Counted from the first letter of the stretch, positions 20,668 to 31,822 are shown. The stretch is DNA of 64,000 nt from an uncultured Pseudomonadales bacterium (GCA_947259995.1 CAMYOK010000014.1:62001-126000), one strand, 5' to 3'. The notes: generated by a model not told the origin, from the sequence alone. Numbers and translations are program-made.

Positions 20668-23600
20668 CTAATAACTCAGTTTGACCCGCGCACGGCCAAA
20701 CTCTTCCTGTAATCGGTGCAATAGCGCTTGTGAGGGCTTTACGGCCCAATCTTCCCCTAATTGTACACAGCCCTTGCTGCCTTGGCGCTCATAGTAGATC
20801 CGCACCGGGCAGCTACTCTTGCCCGAGGCTAAGCTCGATGGCGCGCGCCCCTTCCCTTCGCGCTCGTTGGGCACTGGCTCAGGAGTCGGGAGCGCAGGCT
20901 CTAGCTCGACTTTAAAGGACTCGAGAATACGCGTTAAGCCTGCCGGAAAGTCAGGCATCAGATAATCACTATGCAGATGCAATTCCACGCTGCTGGCAAA
21001 CAAGGCTCTAGCTTGATCCAGGCCCACAATATGCTTGGCACGCCCACGCATGGAGCCACTGTAGTCGTCCACACTGACACTACAGTCGACGACTAGAATA
21101 CTGTCTTTTTGCAAAAGATCGCGAAATTGCTCGTATTCTTTGCCGAATACCGAGACTTCTAGCCGGGCGCTACGATCATCTAATACGATGAAGGCTATGG
21201 TGTCGCCACGCTTACTCTTCATTGTCCTTGTTGACACCACAAGGCCGGCCACGATTTGGCTCTCACGCTCGGGCTTAAGGTTTGCTAAGCGATCTCGCGT
21301 CATGCGCCCTAGCTCGGGTAAGAACTCATCGATAGGGTGACCGCTAAGATACAAGCCGAGCGTCTCACGTTCCGATGCTAGCCGATGCTGCTCACTCCAA
21401 GGCCGCACTCGCGGCGGCGCGCCAGCACCCACAGGCGCAGTCGGTGCTACCGGGCTGATCTCGCCGAACATGTCTTGTACACCGATGGCTTGATTGCGGC
21501 TGCTCTGTTCGGCGGCTTTGGTGGTTTCGGCAATCGAGGCGAACAGAGTGGCGCGAGCCTGGTCTTTGCTCCCTTGTTGCAAACTATCCAGAGCCCCAGC
21601 TTTGATTAACGCCTCAAGTGCTCGTTTATTGACACTGCGTCCGTCGACACGTTGGCAGAAATCCAATAGCGACTGGAATGGCCCGCCAGTGTTGCGAGCG
21701 GCAATGATATTGGCAACGGGCCCTTCCCCTAAGCCTTTAATAGCGCCGAGGCCGTAAACGATTTCGCGATTCTTATTGACGGTAAAATTAAACGCACCAA
21801 GGTTAACATCGGGCACTACCAATGGCAGTTTCATCTGCCGACACTCTTCGATGAGAGTCACCACTTTATCGGTGTTCTGCATATCCGCCGACAATACGGC
21901 CGCCATGAAATAGGCTGGATAATGCTCTTTTAACCACGCCGTCTGATAGGACACTAATGCGTAAGCGGCGGAGTGAGATTTGTTGAAACCGTAGCCTGCG
22001 AACTTCTCCATCAAGTCGAAAATAGAGCCAGCCAAATCGGGGGCGATATCGCGTTTGGCGGCACCGGCCATAAACAAATCACGCTGTTTGGCCATCTCTT
22101 CTGGTTTTTTCTTACCCATCGCGCGACGCAGCATGTCTGCCTCGCCCAAGGTGTAGTTTGCCAAGACTTGCGCAATCTGCATCACTTGTTCTTGATAGAG
22201 AATAACCCCGTAAGTGTTAGACAGGACCGGTTCTAGGTCTGGGTGAGGATAATCCACGGCGGCGCGCCCGTGCTTACGATTGATAAAGTCGTCCACCATC
22301 CCCGATTGCAAGGGCCCAGGCCTAAACAAGGCCACCAATGCGATGATGTCCTCGAAGCTGCTAGGCAGCTGCCGTTTGATCAAATCCTTCATGCCACGGG
22401 ATTCTAGTTGGAATACCGCCGTGGTCTCACCGTTCTGCAATAGATCGTAGACTTTGCGATCATCCAGCGCGATCGTGGTGATATCCAAACCCTGCGCGCC
22501 CGCCTCGAATTCTTGGGCATTGATCATCTTAATGGCCCAATCGATAATGGTGAGTGTGCGCAGCCCCAAGAAGTCAAACTTCACAAGCCCGGCAGTCTCA
22601 ACATCGTTCTTGTCAAACTGTGTGACTAGGCCATCACCGTTTTCGTCGCAGTACAGTGGCGAGAAATCCGTGAGCTTAGTGGGCGCGATCACTACCCCAC
22701 CGGCGTGCTTGCCTACGTTGCGAGTAATGCCTTCGAGTTTATGAGCCATCTCCATAATCTCTTGCGCATCTTCATCGCCATCGATGAACTCTTGCAAAGC
22801 CGGCTCTTGCTCCAGAGCTTTGCTCAAGGTCATGCCAGGCTCGAAGGGAATCAACTTCGAAAGTTTATCGGCTAGGGAATAAGATTTGCCCTGCACCCTA
22901 GCCACGTCGCGCACCACAGCCTTGGCCGCCATCGTACCGAAGGTAATAATCTGCGACACGGCTTCTTTGCCGTACAAATCCGCTACGTGTTGAATTACGC
23001 GGTCACGGCCATCCATACAGAAGTCAACATCGAAGTCAGGCATCGACACCCGTTCTGGGTTCAAGAATCGCTCGAACAGCAGATCGTATTTGAGTGGGTC
23101 GAGATCGGTAATCCCCAAGGCATAGGCCACGATAGAACCTGCACCAGAACCACGACCAGGCCCTACTGGGATATCGTTGTTCTTAGCCCATTGAATGAAC
23201 TCCATCACGATCAGGAAGTAGCCGGGAAACCCCATCTGATTAATAACGTTCAGTTCAAAATCTAGGCGTTCGTAATAGGGTTTTAATTTGCCGAGGTAAT
23301 CGGCTTCGTCAGCGAATTGCTCACGCGGAATAATTTGTTTAAAGCGATCCTCTAAGCCTTTTTTACTAATCTCGGCAAAAAATTGCTCGACAGTATAATT
23401 TTCAGGAATCGGATAGTTAGGCAGATACGGTTTGCCTAGTTCAAGATCGAGATTACATTGCATCGCGATGCTGCGCGTATTGGCAATCGCCTCGGGAATA
23501 TCGCTGAATAGCGCTTCCATCTCGGCGGCGCTGCGCAAATACTGTTGTTCGGTGTAGTTGTGTGATCGACGCGGGTCATCCAGGGTGCGCCTTTCATTGA

Positions 23601-24252
23601 TGCAAACGCGCGCCTCATGAGCCTCGAAATCATCGCGTTCTATAAAGCGCACATCATTGGTGGCCACCACAGGACAACCGGTAGCACTGGCTAGGGAGAC
23701 TGCGGCATCCACATAGGCCTCTTCGCGCTCACGGCCACAGCGATGCAACTCTAAATAGAAGGCACCAGGAAACCACTGCTGCCACCCTTCGAGCACCTCT
23801 TTAGCCTTCTCTTCGCCTTCTTCCAACAAGGTGCGGCCCACTTCCCCGTCACGACCACCGGACAATGCAATCAGCCCTTTGGCATGTTTTTGCACCCATT
23901 CACGGCGCACAGTGAGCAGACCATTGCTTGCTCGCGAGGTATAGGCCAAAGAGATGAGTTCAGTAAGATTGCGATAACCTTCTTTGTCACGAACCAACAG
24001 GACTAACGGAGTGGGACGTTGCGGATTCTCTTCGTTCTCTACCAACACATCACAGCCGCAAATGGGTTTGATGCCCGAACGAATGGCAGAGCTGTAAAAC
24101 TTGATCAAACCAAACATATTAACGTGGTCGGTCAAGGCGATGGCGGGCATTTGCATTTGCGCCACTTTGCCAACCAATTGCCCAATTCGCACCAAACCAT
24201 CCACCACGGAGTATTCGGTATGTAAACGTAAATGTATGAATTGGTCAGGCAT
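20668..24252 (-). CDS. dnaE: DNA polymerase III subunit alpha
   Basis: DnaE is the catalytic subunit of the replicative polymerase. The 1194-aa protein has the N-terminal PHP domain (L-R-L-H-T-E-Y-S), the polymerase core with P-G-R-G-S-G-A-G-S and the catalytic aspartates in P-D-F-D-V-D-F, the F-A-G-Y-G-F-N-K-S-H-S-A-A-Y segment, then helix-hairpin-helix and OB-fold parts. It is slightly longer than the E. coli protein (1160 aa). It follows rnhB by 18 bases. Confidence 0.98.
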   Translation of the reverse strand: MPDQFIHLRLHTEYSVVDGLVRIGQLVGKVAQMQMPAIALTDHVNMFGLIKFYSSAIRSGIKPICGCDVLVENEENPQRPTPLVLLVRDKEGYRNLTELISLAYTSRASNGLLTVRREWVQKHAKGLIALSGGRDGEVGRTLLEEGEEKAKEVLEGWQQWFPGAFYLELHRCGREREEAYVDAAVSLASATGCPVVATNDVRFIERDDFEAHEARVCINERRTLDDPRRSHNYTEQQYLRSAAEMEALFSDIPEAIANTRSIAMQCNLDLELGKPYLPNYPIPENYTVEQFFAEISKKGLEDRFKQIIPREQFADEADYLGKLKPYYERLDFELNVINQMGFPGYFLIVMEFIQWAKNNDIPVGPGRGSGAGSIVAYALGITDLDPLKYDLLFERFLNPERVSMPDFDVDFCMDGRDRVIQHVADLYGKEAVSQIITFGTMAAKAVVRDVARVQGKSYSLADKLSKLIPFEPGMTLSKALEQEPALQEFIDGDEDAQEIMEMAHKLEGITRNVGKHAGGVVIAPTKLTDFSPLYCDENGDGLVTQFDKNDVETAGLVKFDFLGLRTLTIIDWAIKMINAQEFEAGAQGLDITTIALDDRKVYDLLQNGETTAVFQLESRGMKDLIKRQLPSSFEDIIALVALFRPGPLQSGMVDDFINRKHGRAAVDYPHPDLEPVLSNTYGVILYQEQVMQIAQVLANYTLGEADMLRRAMGKKKPEEMAKQRDLFMAGAAKRDIAPDLAGSIFDLMEKFAGYGFNKSHSAAYALVSYQTAWLKEHYPAYFMAAVLSADMQNTDKVVTLIEECRQMKLPLVVPDVNLGAFNFTVNKNREIVYGLGAIKGLGEGPVANIIAARNTGGPFQSLLDFCQRVDGRSVNKRALEALIKAGALDSLQQGSKDQARATLFASIAETTKAAEQSSRNQAIGVQDMFGEISPVAPTAPVGAGAPPRVRPWSEQHRLASERETLGLYLSGHPIDEFLPELGRMTRDRLANLKPERESQIVAGLVVSTRTMKSKRGDTIAFIVLDDRSARLEVSVFGKEYEQFRDLLQKDSILVVDCSVSVDDYSGSMRGRAKHIVGLDQARALFASSVELHLHSDYLMPDFPAGLTRILESFKVELEPALPTPEPVPNEREGKGRAPSSLASGKSSCPVRIYYERQGSKGCVQLGEDWAVKPSQALLHRLQEEFGRARVKLSY

Positions 24253-24270
24253 TAGTTCTCACAAACTCTT

Positions 24271-24888
24271 TTAAATAGGGTTAGTTTTTCTGCGTTCTAT
24301 AACAACTTGCACCGGCTTATAGGAGCGGCGATGTGCGGGGCATGGCCCTAAGCGCTCTAGCGCTTGAAGATGCACAGGCGTCGGGTAGCCCTTGTGCTTT
24401 GCAAAGCCGTATCCAGGGTACTGTGCTTCCATCGCCTCCATCTCACGGTCTCTTGTTACCTTGGCAATAATCGACGCCGCGGCGATACAGTCAACCTTCG
24501 AATCTCCTTTGACCACTGCGGTGCTGCGATAGTCCCAGCGTGGGCAATGCAAACCATCGACATAGATAAATCCGGGTTGCACACTAAGGGCGGCAGCCGC
24601 ACGTGACATCGCTAATAGACTGGCCTGCAGAATATTGATCGTGTCGATCTCGGAGACATTTGCTCGGCCTAAAGCATAGCACAGCGCCCCATCAATAATG
24701 AGATCATAGAGGCGTTCTCGTTGCTTCGCCGATAGTTTTTTAGAATCGTTGAGCTGCGCGATGGGACGCTTTGGATCGAGGATTACGGCGGCAGCCACGA
24801 CATCACCCGCCAAGGGGCCACGCCCGACTTCGTCGACACCTGCGACGATCTCATGCTCAGCTTCTGGGTAGGGAAAACGCAATTGCAT
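24271..24888 (-). CDS. rnhB: Ribonuclease HII
   Basis: RNase HII removes ribonucleotides from DNA and RNA primers. The 205-aa protein has the acidic active site [13 protein letters not shown] near residues 17-28 and later aspartates in Y-V-D-G and G-D-S-K-V-D. It begins 3 bases after lpxB, consistent with translational coupling. Confidence 0.97.
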   Translation of the reverse strand: MQLRFPYPEAEHEIVAGVDEVGRGPLAGDVVAAAVILDPKRPIAQLNDSKKLSAKQRERLYDLIIDGALCYALGRANVSEIDTINILQASLLAMSRAAAALSVQPGFIYVDGLHCPRWDYRSTAVVKGDSKVDCIAAASIIAKVTRDREMEAMEAQYPGYGFAKHKGYPTPVHLQALERLGPCPAHRRSYKPVQVVIERRKTNPI

Positions 24889-24891
24889 CGC

Positions 24892-26055
24892 TTAGCGACT
24901 CTTGGCCGATTTTTGCTTGGCGAGCTCTAACACCGCTTGCGCGGCTTGCTTATCGGCGCCAAGGCGAATCTGCGCATGGATCTTGCGGAACCCTAACGCT
25001 AAGGATTGCTGCGCCTGTGTATCCGTGAGCAGGCGCTGAATTTCGCCAGCCAGATTGTCGACAGTTACGTCATTTTGTAAAAACTCTGCCACTAAACGCT
25101 CCCCAGCCAATAAATTGGGCAGGGACACATAGGGCACTTTCAACAGACGCGAGGCTAAGGCATAGGTCAGTGGTGACAAACTATACGCAACCACCATAGG
25201 GCGCTTCAATAACATGGCCTCGAGTGTCGCCGTGCCCGAGGCAAGCAACACGATGTCCGCTGCCCGCATCGTCTCGTGGGAGCGCCCTGCAAACACATAG
25301 AAGCCCTCGGCAACCCCACACTGCGCTAATAGCTCTTGAACCTGCGTATAACGCGCAGCGTTGGCGCAGGGGATGAGAAAGCGCAAGCTTGGGTCGCTCG
25401 CAAGTAAGCGTTTAGCCGTCTCGACAAACTGACGACCAAGGCGCGCTATTTCATTGCGCCGACTGCCAGGCATAAGGGCGATGTAGCGCCCCTGTAACGG
25501 GAGATCTAGACTCAACCTCGCCGACGTGCGCTCCTCTTCACCACCACCATCCATAGGAATATTGTCGGCAAGTGGGTGACCCACTAACTTCACTGGCACC
25601 TGATGCTGTTCGTAAAAAGGAATCTCGAAAGGAAATAATGCCAAGACAAGGTCAGTAGCTTGCGCGATTTTATGAATGCGTTTCTGCCCCCATGCCCAAA
25701 CACTTGGGCTGACATAGTGGACAGTGGGGATTCGTTTATCGTGAATCACTTTCTCTATGCGCAGATTAAAACCGGGCGAGTCGATACCAATGAAGACATC
25801 GGGGGGGGAGGCAATAAAATGGTTCTCAAGATCGCGCTTGATGCGCAGCAATTCGGGCAGCCGAGCTAGAGGCTCAACAAAGCCCATCACCGATAAGCGC
25901 TCCATCGGCACAAAACTATCGAAGCCTTCGGCGATCATCTTAGGACCGCCAATCCCTTCGAACGTGGCTTCGGGACAAAGACGTCGAATCGCTTGAATCA
26001 AGCCTTCTCCAAGCGTATCACCGGAGGCTTCTCCTGCAATCATGCCAATTCGCAC
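24892..26055 (-). CDS. lpxB: Lipid-A-disaccharide synthase
   Basis: LpxB joins UDP-2,3-diacylglucosamine and lipid X to form the lipid A disaccharide at the inner membrane. The 387-aa glycosyltransferase begins with I-A-G-E-A-S-G-D and has G-I-D-S-P-G-F-N and P-G-S-R-R-N-E. The start is probably the GTG at 26055, since GGAG ends 7 bases upstream; the GTG at 26061 lies only one base from that site. Confidence 0.96.
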   Translation of the reverse strand: MRIGMIAGEASGDTLGEGLIQAIRRLCPEATFEGIGGPKMIAEGFDSFVPMERLSVMGFVEPLARLPELLRIKRDLENHFIASPPDVFIGIDSPGFNLRIEKVIHDKRIPTVHYVSPSVWAWGQKRIHKIAQATDLVLALFPFEIPFYEQHQVPVKLVGHPLADNIPMDGGGEEERTSARLSLDLPLQGRYIALMPGSRRNEIARLGRQFVETAKRLLASDPSLRFLIPCANAARYTQVQELLAQCGVAEGFYVFAGRSHETMRAADIVLLASGTATLEAMLLKRPMVVAYSLSPLTYALASRLLKVPYVSLPNLLAGERLVAEFLQNDVTVDNLAGEIQRLLTDTQAQQSLALGFRKIHAQIRLGADKQAAQAVLELAKQKSAKSR

Positions 26056-26119
26056 AGCCACACTCCGTTTGGATAGCCGTAAGTGAGAGCAGCGGCTATG
26101 AAGATCGCCACTGCCTTAC

Positions 26120-26896
26120 TTAACGTTGAATGCCTCTAGTGGAGGACACAATAGAGTTAACAAAGGCCTCAATCTGCACATTCTCTTTGGCCATCTCTTC
26201 AAGCACGGCCAGTGCTTCCTTGAGGGTATTGCCTTTTTTATAGAGGATTTTAAAGGCTTTGCGAATCTCGAGAATATCACTCTTGGTAAATCCGCGACGC
26301 TCAAGACCAATCGCATTGATGCTGCGCGCCTCGGGCGGCGTGCCACTGACAATGATGTAAGCAGGCACATCGTTACTGATATGCGTCATGCCTCCGATCA
26401 TCGCATGGGCGCCAATCTTCAAGAATTGGTTCACCCCGGCATAACCACCGAGCACTGCCCAGTCGCCAACTTCTACGTGCCCAGAAATACCAACGTTATT
26501 AGCAAAAATACAGTGACTGCCAACGATACAATCGTGTGCCACATGCACATACGGCATCAACAAATTGTTGTCGCCTATGCGCGTCACACCGCCGCCAAAA
26601 CCAGTCCCACGGTGCAAGGTGGCACCTTCACGAATAATATTGTTGGAACCAATTTCTAACCAAGCATCTTCGCCTTCAAACTTTTTATCTGCTGGGTCTT
26701 CGCCCACAGAGGCGAATTGAAAAATCTTATTGTTTTTGCCAATTTTGGTATTGGAGCGAATAACCACATGCGAAGCCACTTCTGTCCCTTCATCGATTTC
26801 AACTCCAGGCCCAATAATACTCCACGGCCCAACGATAACGTCGTCCGCAATTTTGGCGCGTGGATCAATGATGGCTCGAGAATCAATCAATTTCAT
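26120..26896 (-). CDS. lpxA: UDP-N-acetylglucosamine acyltransferase
   Basis: LpxA adds the first 3-hydroxyacyl chain to UDP-GlcNAc, the first step of lipid A synthesis. The 258-aa trimer-forming protein is built of hexapeptide repeats (left-handed beta helix, about 1-190) with the catalytic His in H-V-A-H-D-C and a helical C-terminus. The ATG at 26896 is preceded by AAAGGA; a GTG at 26911 is a less likely start. Its beginning overlaps the end of fabZ by 14 bases. Confidence 0.97.
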   Translation of the reverse strand: MKLIDSRAIIDPRAKIADDVIVGPWSIIGPGVEIDEGTEVASHVVIRSNTKIGKNNKIFQFASVGEDPADKKFEGEDAWLEIGSNNIIREGATLHRGTGFGGGVTRIGDNNLLMPYVHVAHDCIVGSHCIFANNVGISGHVEVGDWAVLGGYAGVNQFLKIGAHAMIGGMTHISNDVPAYIIVSGTPPEARSINAIGLERRGFTKSDILEIRKAFKILYKKGNTLKEALAVLEEMAKENVQIEAFVNSIVSSTRGIQR

Positions 26897-27332
26897 TTTT
26901 CCTTTCCGCACAAATTATAGTCGCTGAACAAACGAGTTCATCACCTACAGAGGCTTTGCATTGGAATTTATAAATGCCGCGCTTACTAGTGACGATTGTC
27001 GCCTCAAGTTTAAGTTGATCACCTGGCACTACTGGGCGTTTCAGACGTACGTCGTCTGCACCCACGAAATAGTAAAGATAGCCATCTTTGGGCTTCTTCT
27101 CTTGGCTCTTAAAGCCTAAAACACCTGCAGCTTGTGCGAGCGCTTCAATAATCAATACTCCTGGCATGATCGGTTGACCAGGAAAATGCCCCTCAAAAAA
27201 GTGCTCGTTCACAGAGACATTTTTATACGCAAGAATAGACTTACCAAGATCGATCTCTACTACTCGATCGACGAGCAAAAACGGGTAACGTTGAGGTAAG
27301 TATTCTTTGATTTGTTCGATGTTCATCATCAT
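26883..27332 (-). CDS. fabZ: 3-hydroxyacyl-[acyl-carrier-protein] dehydratase FabZ
   Basis: FabZ dehydrates 3-hydroxyacyl-ACP and balances fatty acid with lipid A synthesis. The 149-aa hotdog-fold enzyme has the active-site His in G-H-F-P-G and the Glu in V-L-I-I-E-A-L-A-Q. Three consecutive ATG codons start the gene; AGGA upstream favours the first at 27332. Confidence 0.97.
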   Translation of the reverse strand: MMMNIEQIKEYLPQRYPFLLVDRVVEIDLGKSILAYKNVSVNEHFFEGHFPGQPIMPGVLIIEALAQAAGVLGFKSQEKKPKDGYLYYFVGADDVRLKRPVVPGDQLKLEATIVTSKRGIYKFQCKASVGDELVCSATIICAERKNEID

Positions 27333-27389
27333 ATTGATCCTGACGCAGGCGTCCATGTTATCTATAAATATTCTTAAACGCTGTTGGTT

Positions 27390-28442
27390 TTACAATTTAC
27401 CAAGCGTTAATTTTTCTAATTCGCGTAGGCGTTTGGCCATATCGTCTAACTGCCTAAAACGGACGATATTGCGCTTCCATTCTTTTGATTCTAATAATCC
27501 AGTGCCCGATGAATAGATCCCTGCCTCTGCAATGGATTGACTCACTAAGGACATCGCACTGATCATCACTTTGTCGGCAATAGTGAGGTGGCCAATAATA
27601 CCGACCCCACCGCCGATGGTACAGTAACGGCCTATCGTGGTACTGCCAGCGATAGCACTGCAGCCGCAAATAATACTGTGCTCGCCCACTATGCAATTAT
27701 GGGCGATCTGCACGTGATTATCGATCTTCACACCTTGTTCAATGATGGTGTCATCAAGCGCGCCACGGTCGATAGTAGACCCGGCCCCGACCTCCACATC
27801 ACAGCCAATCTGCACGCCGCCTAGTTGGGCAATTTTAATCGATTGACGACCATCGAAAGCAAAACCGAAACCATCGGCCCCAATCACCACCGAGGAGTGC
27901 AACACTGCACGGTCGCCGATCCGGACATCATGGTACACACTGACATTGGCGAACAGTCGGCAATTTTGCCCTAGCCGACTACGTGCACCAACACTACAGC
28001 CTTCGGCGATAATACAACCCTTGCCCACGTGTGCATCGGCGGCAATCGTGACAAAGGCACCTATCGAGACGTCATCATCGATAGTCGCGCTAGGATCGAT
28101 ACAGGCAGTGGGGTGGATACCAGGGTTGATTGAAGGCAGTGGTGCAAACAATTGCGAGGCTTTCGCATAGCTCACATAGGGAGACTTAGAGACAAGCTTG
28201 GCAGCGGCACAGCTATCCACAAAGCTTTCCTCAATGATTACCGCACTCGCCTGTGTCCCGGCGAGCTGGCTAACATAACGGGAATTACTAAGGAAACTGA
28301 CTTTGCCGGGGCCCGCTGACTTCAGAGTAGCCAATCCGTCAATGACTATTGACGGATCGCCACGCAACTCGACAGCAAGCAAGGCCGCTAACTCACCAAG
28401 CGTGTAAGTAGTCTGCTTGCTCACTCGGTGAGACCCAGTCAC
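27390..28442 (-). CDS. lpxD: UDP-3-O-(3-hydroxymyristoyl)glucosamine N-acyltransferase
   Basis: LpxD adds the second, N-linked acyl chain to the lipid A precursor. The 350-aa protein has an N-terminal uridine-binding domain (about 12-105), then hexapeptide repeats with the catalytic His in Q-I-A-H-N-C, then a C-terminal helix. The start is taken as a GTG at 28442, 7 bases after skp; the Shine-Dalgarno is weak, and GTG at 28424 is an alternative. Confidence 0.95.
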   Translation of the reverse strand: MTGSHRVSKQTTYTLGELAALLAVELRGDPSIVIDGLATLKSAGPGKVSFLSNSRYVSQLAGTQASAVIIEESFVDSCAAAKLVSKSPYVSYAKASQLFAPLPSINPGIHPTACIDPSATIDDDVSIGAFVTIAADAHVGKGCIIAEGCSVGARSRLGQNCRLFANVSVYHDVRIGDRAVLHSSVVIGADGFGFAFDGRQSIKIAQLGGVQIGCDVEVGAGSTIDRGALDDTIIEQGVKIDNHVQIAHNCIVGEHSIICGCSAIAGSTTIGRYCTIGGGVGIIGHLTIADKVMISAMSLVSQSIAEAGIYSSGTGLLESKEWKRNIVRFRQLDDMAKRLRELEKLTLGKL

Positions 28443-28449
28443 TGACTTA

Positions 28450-28962
28450 CTACTGATTCAGCTCGTTTAGCTTGGCAGTCACTTTGCCAGAGATATCGTA
28501 TACATTGTCGAAGAACGCAACGCTATCGGCATTCAATACCAAAGTGTAACCGCCCTCTTCTACAACGGCCTGAATAGCAGCGCCTAGGTTTTGACGCATG
28601 CTATCGATGAACATTTGATTGCGCTCCTGCAATGCACCCTGTACGCGCTCTGAGATCAATTGCAGCTGCACTTGTTTCTCTTGTGCATCTGAGTTGATTT
28701 TACGCTTCTCGGACTCGCTCATGATGGACTCATCACGCTGTGCACGTTCAACTAGTTCGCGCAGCTCACCATTCAAACGTTCGGCACGCTCTTGGTCATC
28801 GCGAAACTCTTCTTGAATCACAGCCTGCAGCTCTACCGCCGCTTGCGAGTTAAACAGGGCCTGTTCGAGATTAACAACCCCTACTACTGGCTGCTGTGCA
28901 AAGGCAACTCCACTAGTAAGCAACAGTCCTGCAAATGCCAATACTTTAGTAATCGTTTTCAC
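28450..28962 (-). CDS. skp: Periplasmic chaperone Skp (OmpH)
   Basis: Skp holds unfolded outer-membrane proteins in the periplasm on their way to BamA. The 170-aa product begins with a signal peptide (about 22 residues, ending A-F-A before Q-Q) followed by the coiled-coil arms of the family (about 40-130). The start is a GTG at 28962 with GGAG 8 bases upstream. It lies between bamA and lpxD, the standard position. Confidence 0.95.
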   Translation of the reverse strand: MKTITKVLAFAGLLLTSGVAFAQQPVVGVVNLEQALFNSQAAVELQAVIQEEFRDDQERAERLNGELRELVERAQRDESIMSESEKRKINSDAQEKQVQLQLISERVQGALQERNQMFIDSMRQNLGAAIQAVVEEGGYTLVLNADSVAFFDNVYDISGKVTAKLNELNQ

Positions 28963-29074
28963 TATCCAATCTCCGAATGAGCAAATATGCAGCATGATAA
29001 TACTGCGATGTTCTTGTTGTAGCCCGAAGCATGCACCCGAAGATGCGCCTCGCAGCCATCGACCTTCACCTTTC

Positions 29075-31747
29075 TTAGAACCCTGCGCCGATTGTGAAGT
29101 CGAAATTCTTCTCGTCGTCGCCTGGATCCTTGGAGAACGGCTTCGCGACGTAGAAAGTCAATGGACCAAAAGGTGACAGATACGTCACGCTAATGCCCAT
29201 CGAGTACCTAAATTCACCGGCATCGAAGTCGCTACAATTGTTCTGCAATCCCTGAGTAGCCGTACAGTTTGACGAAAATACGTTACCTGCATCGATAAAC
29301 AGAGACGAGCGCACCCGACTCCTGTCTGTTACAAAAGGAATTGGGAACAGCAATTCTACACTACCGGTTGTTAAGATATTACCCCCAAAAGCGTCTAATT
29401 CTCGATTCAAGGCAATATCTTCGACGGCTAATTGATACTGCTGATTGCCATTGGCATCGAGCACTGGGTCGCCATTGGCATCAGTGACAGGCGTCGTCAA
29501 ATAACCATATTGAGTTTGGTCGATCTGCGCATAGCCGGCCTCACTACGGATGATATTGCCGTTTTCGTCACGCAGTAGAGCCGCTGGGGCCGTCTGGTAG
29601 CGCTTAGGATCAGTGCTGCGAGGGCCCAGGCTGTTCTCATCGAAACCGCGCACGACGCCGTTTGCCGATAAACCACCCGCGAAGAAGTTCTGGAAGAATG
29701 GCAAGCCATCGGTATTGCCATAACCACCGCCGTAACCAATATTGGCACGCAGCGCTAAGATGAAGTCGCCAAACAGCGGCTTGTAATATTGCGCCGCGTA
29801 ATTGAACTTGTAGTATTCCAGGTCACTGCCTGGTGTCGTCACCTCGAAAGAGAGCTGCTGGAAAGACCCTGCCGTTGGCAACTGACCACGGTTCAGGGTG
29901 CTGCGCAGCCAGTTAGTAGAGAAGGTGAAATTATCGAACTCCGTTCCATGCTTATCGATGAAACCTAGGTCAGCGCTCTGGTTGAGATACTGAGTTGGCA
30001 AGTCGACGACAAACCCACCGGTCGCATCCATCACTGGGCCGTTAAAGGGGTTTTCGTTGGCAGGCTCGATGATGTATCGATCAACTCCATCGAAGAGCTG
30101 CGGACTAGACTCGATCTCCTGCACAGTGAACCCACCGGAACTGAGCTCGGTATGAGAATAACCAACATTGAACCCTATCTGCTGAATCTCATTAATCGGG
30201 TAAGCGAAGTTGAATGAGCCACCATAGGATTTTGTGGAGAAGCTGGCAATATTGTAGGGAGAGTCCTGCTCTTGCAAGAAGACATTGAAACCACGACTCA
30301 CGCCATCGGCGGTGAAGTACGGGTCTAGATAACTCAGATTGACACTTTTCTGGAACGTACTCTTATTAATTCCGATGCCAACTGTGCGCCCCGTGCCCAA
30401 AAAGTTTTGTGCCTCAAGCGATGAACTAATGAAGAAATCACCACCACCGCCGGAGCCTACACTGAACGAGATGTTACTGAAATTTTGCTCTTCTACGCTG
30501 TACTCGAGGTCGATCTGATCGGTAGTGCCAGGCACTTCGATCGTCTCCACTTCAACTGTCGAGAAATAACCAAGACGCTCCAAACGTACTTTCGACAATT
30601 CTATTTGCTGGCTCGAGGCGGGTGCGCTTTCAAGCTGACGCATTTCGCGGCGCAATACTTCATCTGCCGTTGCCGTATTGCCAATAAAGTTAACGCGGTT
30701 CACATAAGTGCGATTGCCTGCGTCCACAAAGAAAGTCACATCGACCGTTTCTTCCTCTTCGTTGATCTCGGGAACGCCATTCACCTCGGCAAAGGCATAG
30801 CCGAAATTACCAAGGATCTGTGTTAAATACTCTTCTGTTGCGGTAACCAGTGCTTGCGAAAATGTTTGCCCTGACGCCACTACTGTATAGGCGCGCAAGA
30901 TGGCCTCGGTATTCACCAAGTCACCAGCCAAGTTCACTTCATTCACTACATACTGTTCACCTTCGGTGACGTTAATAGTGATGTAGATTTCTTCGTTGTC
31001 CGGCGTGATGGAGATTGGAGTCGAATCAATATTGAAACGCACATAACCATTGTCCATGTAATGGGAGGTTAATTTTTCCAAGTCACCGGTTAACTGCTCA
31101 CGCGAATATTTATTGCGCCCACTGAAGGGGTTATACCAAGGCTTCAAGCCTAGATCGAACAACTCCAAGAGCTCGTCGTCATCGAAGGCATTATTGCCAA
31201 CGATATTGATGTATTGAATACGACTCTCTTTACCTTCGTTGATCGTCATATTGATCGCCACGCGGTTACGTGGTTGCTCTTCAATTTCGATCTCGACGGT
31301 AGAGCCGTAACGTCCACGCCCAGAATAAACTTCCTGAATACCTTGGCGAATTGCCTCTAGCGTAGCGCGGGTAAAAATACCCCCTTCGCTAATATCGGCT
31401 GTTGCCATATTCTCTAAGATATCTTCCGTCTTTAAGACTTTGTTACCCGTGATATTGATTTCACTCACGGATGGACGCTCTAGCACCGAGATGAAGAGCA
31501 CATTGCCCTCTCTGGCCACCTCGACATCTTCGAAATATTCCGATGAGGTGATAGCGCGAATGATTTCGGCTGGTACCTGATCGCTAACCGTATCGCCAAT
31601 ACCTACTGGCAAGAGGCCAAATACAACGCCCGAGGAGATCCTCTGTAGGCCATCGATCTGAATATCTTCGATTACGAAATTCTGAGCGTAAGCGGCAGTG
31701 CTTGCCACTGTTGACAATACTAATGTACTTAAAAGGGATCTAGTCAT
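29075..31747 (-). CDS. bamA: Outer-membrane protein assembly factor BamA
   Basis: BamA inserts beta-barrel proteins into the outer membrane. The 890-aa protein has a 21-residue signal peptide (ending A-Y-A), five POTRA domains (about 24-425), and a C-terminal 16-strand barrel. The barrel carries the conserved V-R-G-F motif near residue 697 and ends in phenylalanine, the outer-membrane protein terminal signature. It is longer than E. coli BamA (810 aa), mostly through barrel loops. It lies between rseP and skp. Confidence 0.97.
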   Translation of the reverse strand: MTRSLLSTLVLSTVASTAAYAQNFVIEDIQIDGLQRISSGVVFGLLPVGIGDTVSDQVPAEIIRAITSSEYFEDVEVAREGNVLFISVLERPSVSEINITGNKVLKTEDILENMATADISEGGIFTRATLEAIRQGIQEVYSGRGRYGSTVEIEIEEQPRNRVAINMTINEGKESRIQYINIVGNNAFDDDELLELFDLGLKPWYNPFSGRNKYSREQLTGDLEKLTSHYMDNGYVRFNIDSTPISITPDNEEIYITINVTEGEQYVVNEVNLAGDLVNTEAILRAYTVVASGQTFSQALVTATEEYLTQILGNFGYAFAEVNGVPEINEEEETVDVTFFVDAGNRTYVNRVNFIGNTATADEVLRREMRQLESAPASSQQIELSKVRLERLGYFSTVEVETIEVPGTTDQIDLEYSVEEQNFSNISFSVGSGGGGDFFISSSLEAQNFLGTGRTVGIGINKSTFQKSVNLSYLDPYFTADGVSRGFNVFLQEQDSPYNIASFSTKSYGGSFNFAYPINEIQQIGFNVGYSHTELSSGGFTVQEIESSPQLFDGVDRYIIEPANENPFNGPVMDATGGFVVDLPTQYLNQSADLGFIDKHGTEFDNFTFSTNWLRSTLNRGQLPTAGSFQQLSFEVTTPGSDLEYYKFNYAAQYYKPLFGDFILALRANIGYGGGYGNTDGLPFFQNFFAGGLSANGVVRGFDENSLGPRSTDPKRYQTAPAALLRDENGNIIRSEAGYAQIDQTQYGYLTTPVTDANGDPVLDANGNQQYQLAVEDIALNRELDAFGGNILTTGSVELLFPIPFVTDRSRVRSSLFIDAGNVFSSNCTATQGLQNNCSDFDAGEFRYSMGISVTYLSPFGPLTFYVAKPFSKDPGDDEKNFDFTIGAGF

Positions 31748-31822
31748 GAATGTACTTCAGGCCTGAGTCTATTATCTTTTATCGAATTGAAATGAGAGAG
31801 CTGCGTAGAAGATCCTCGGGAC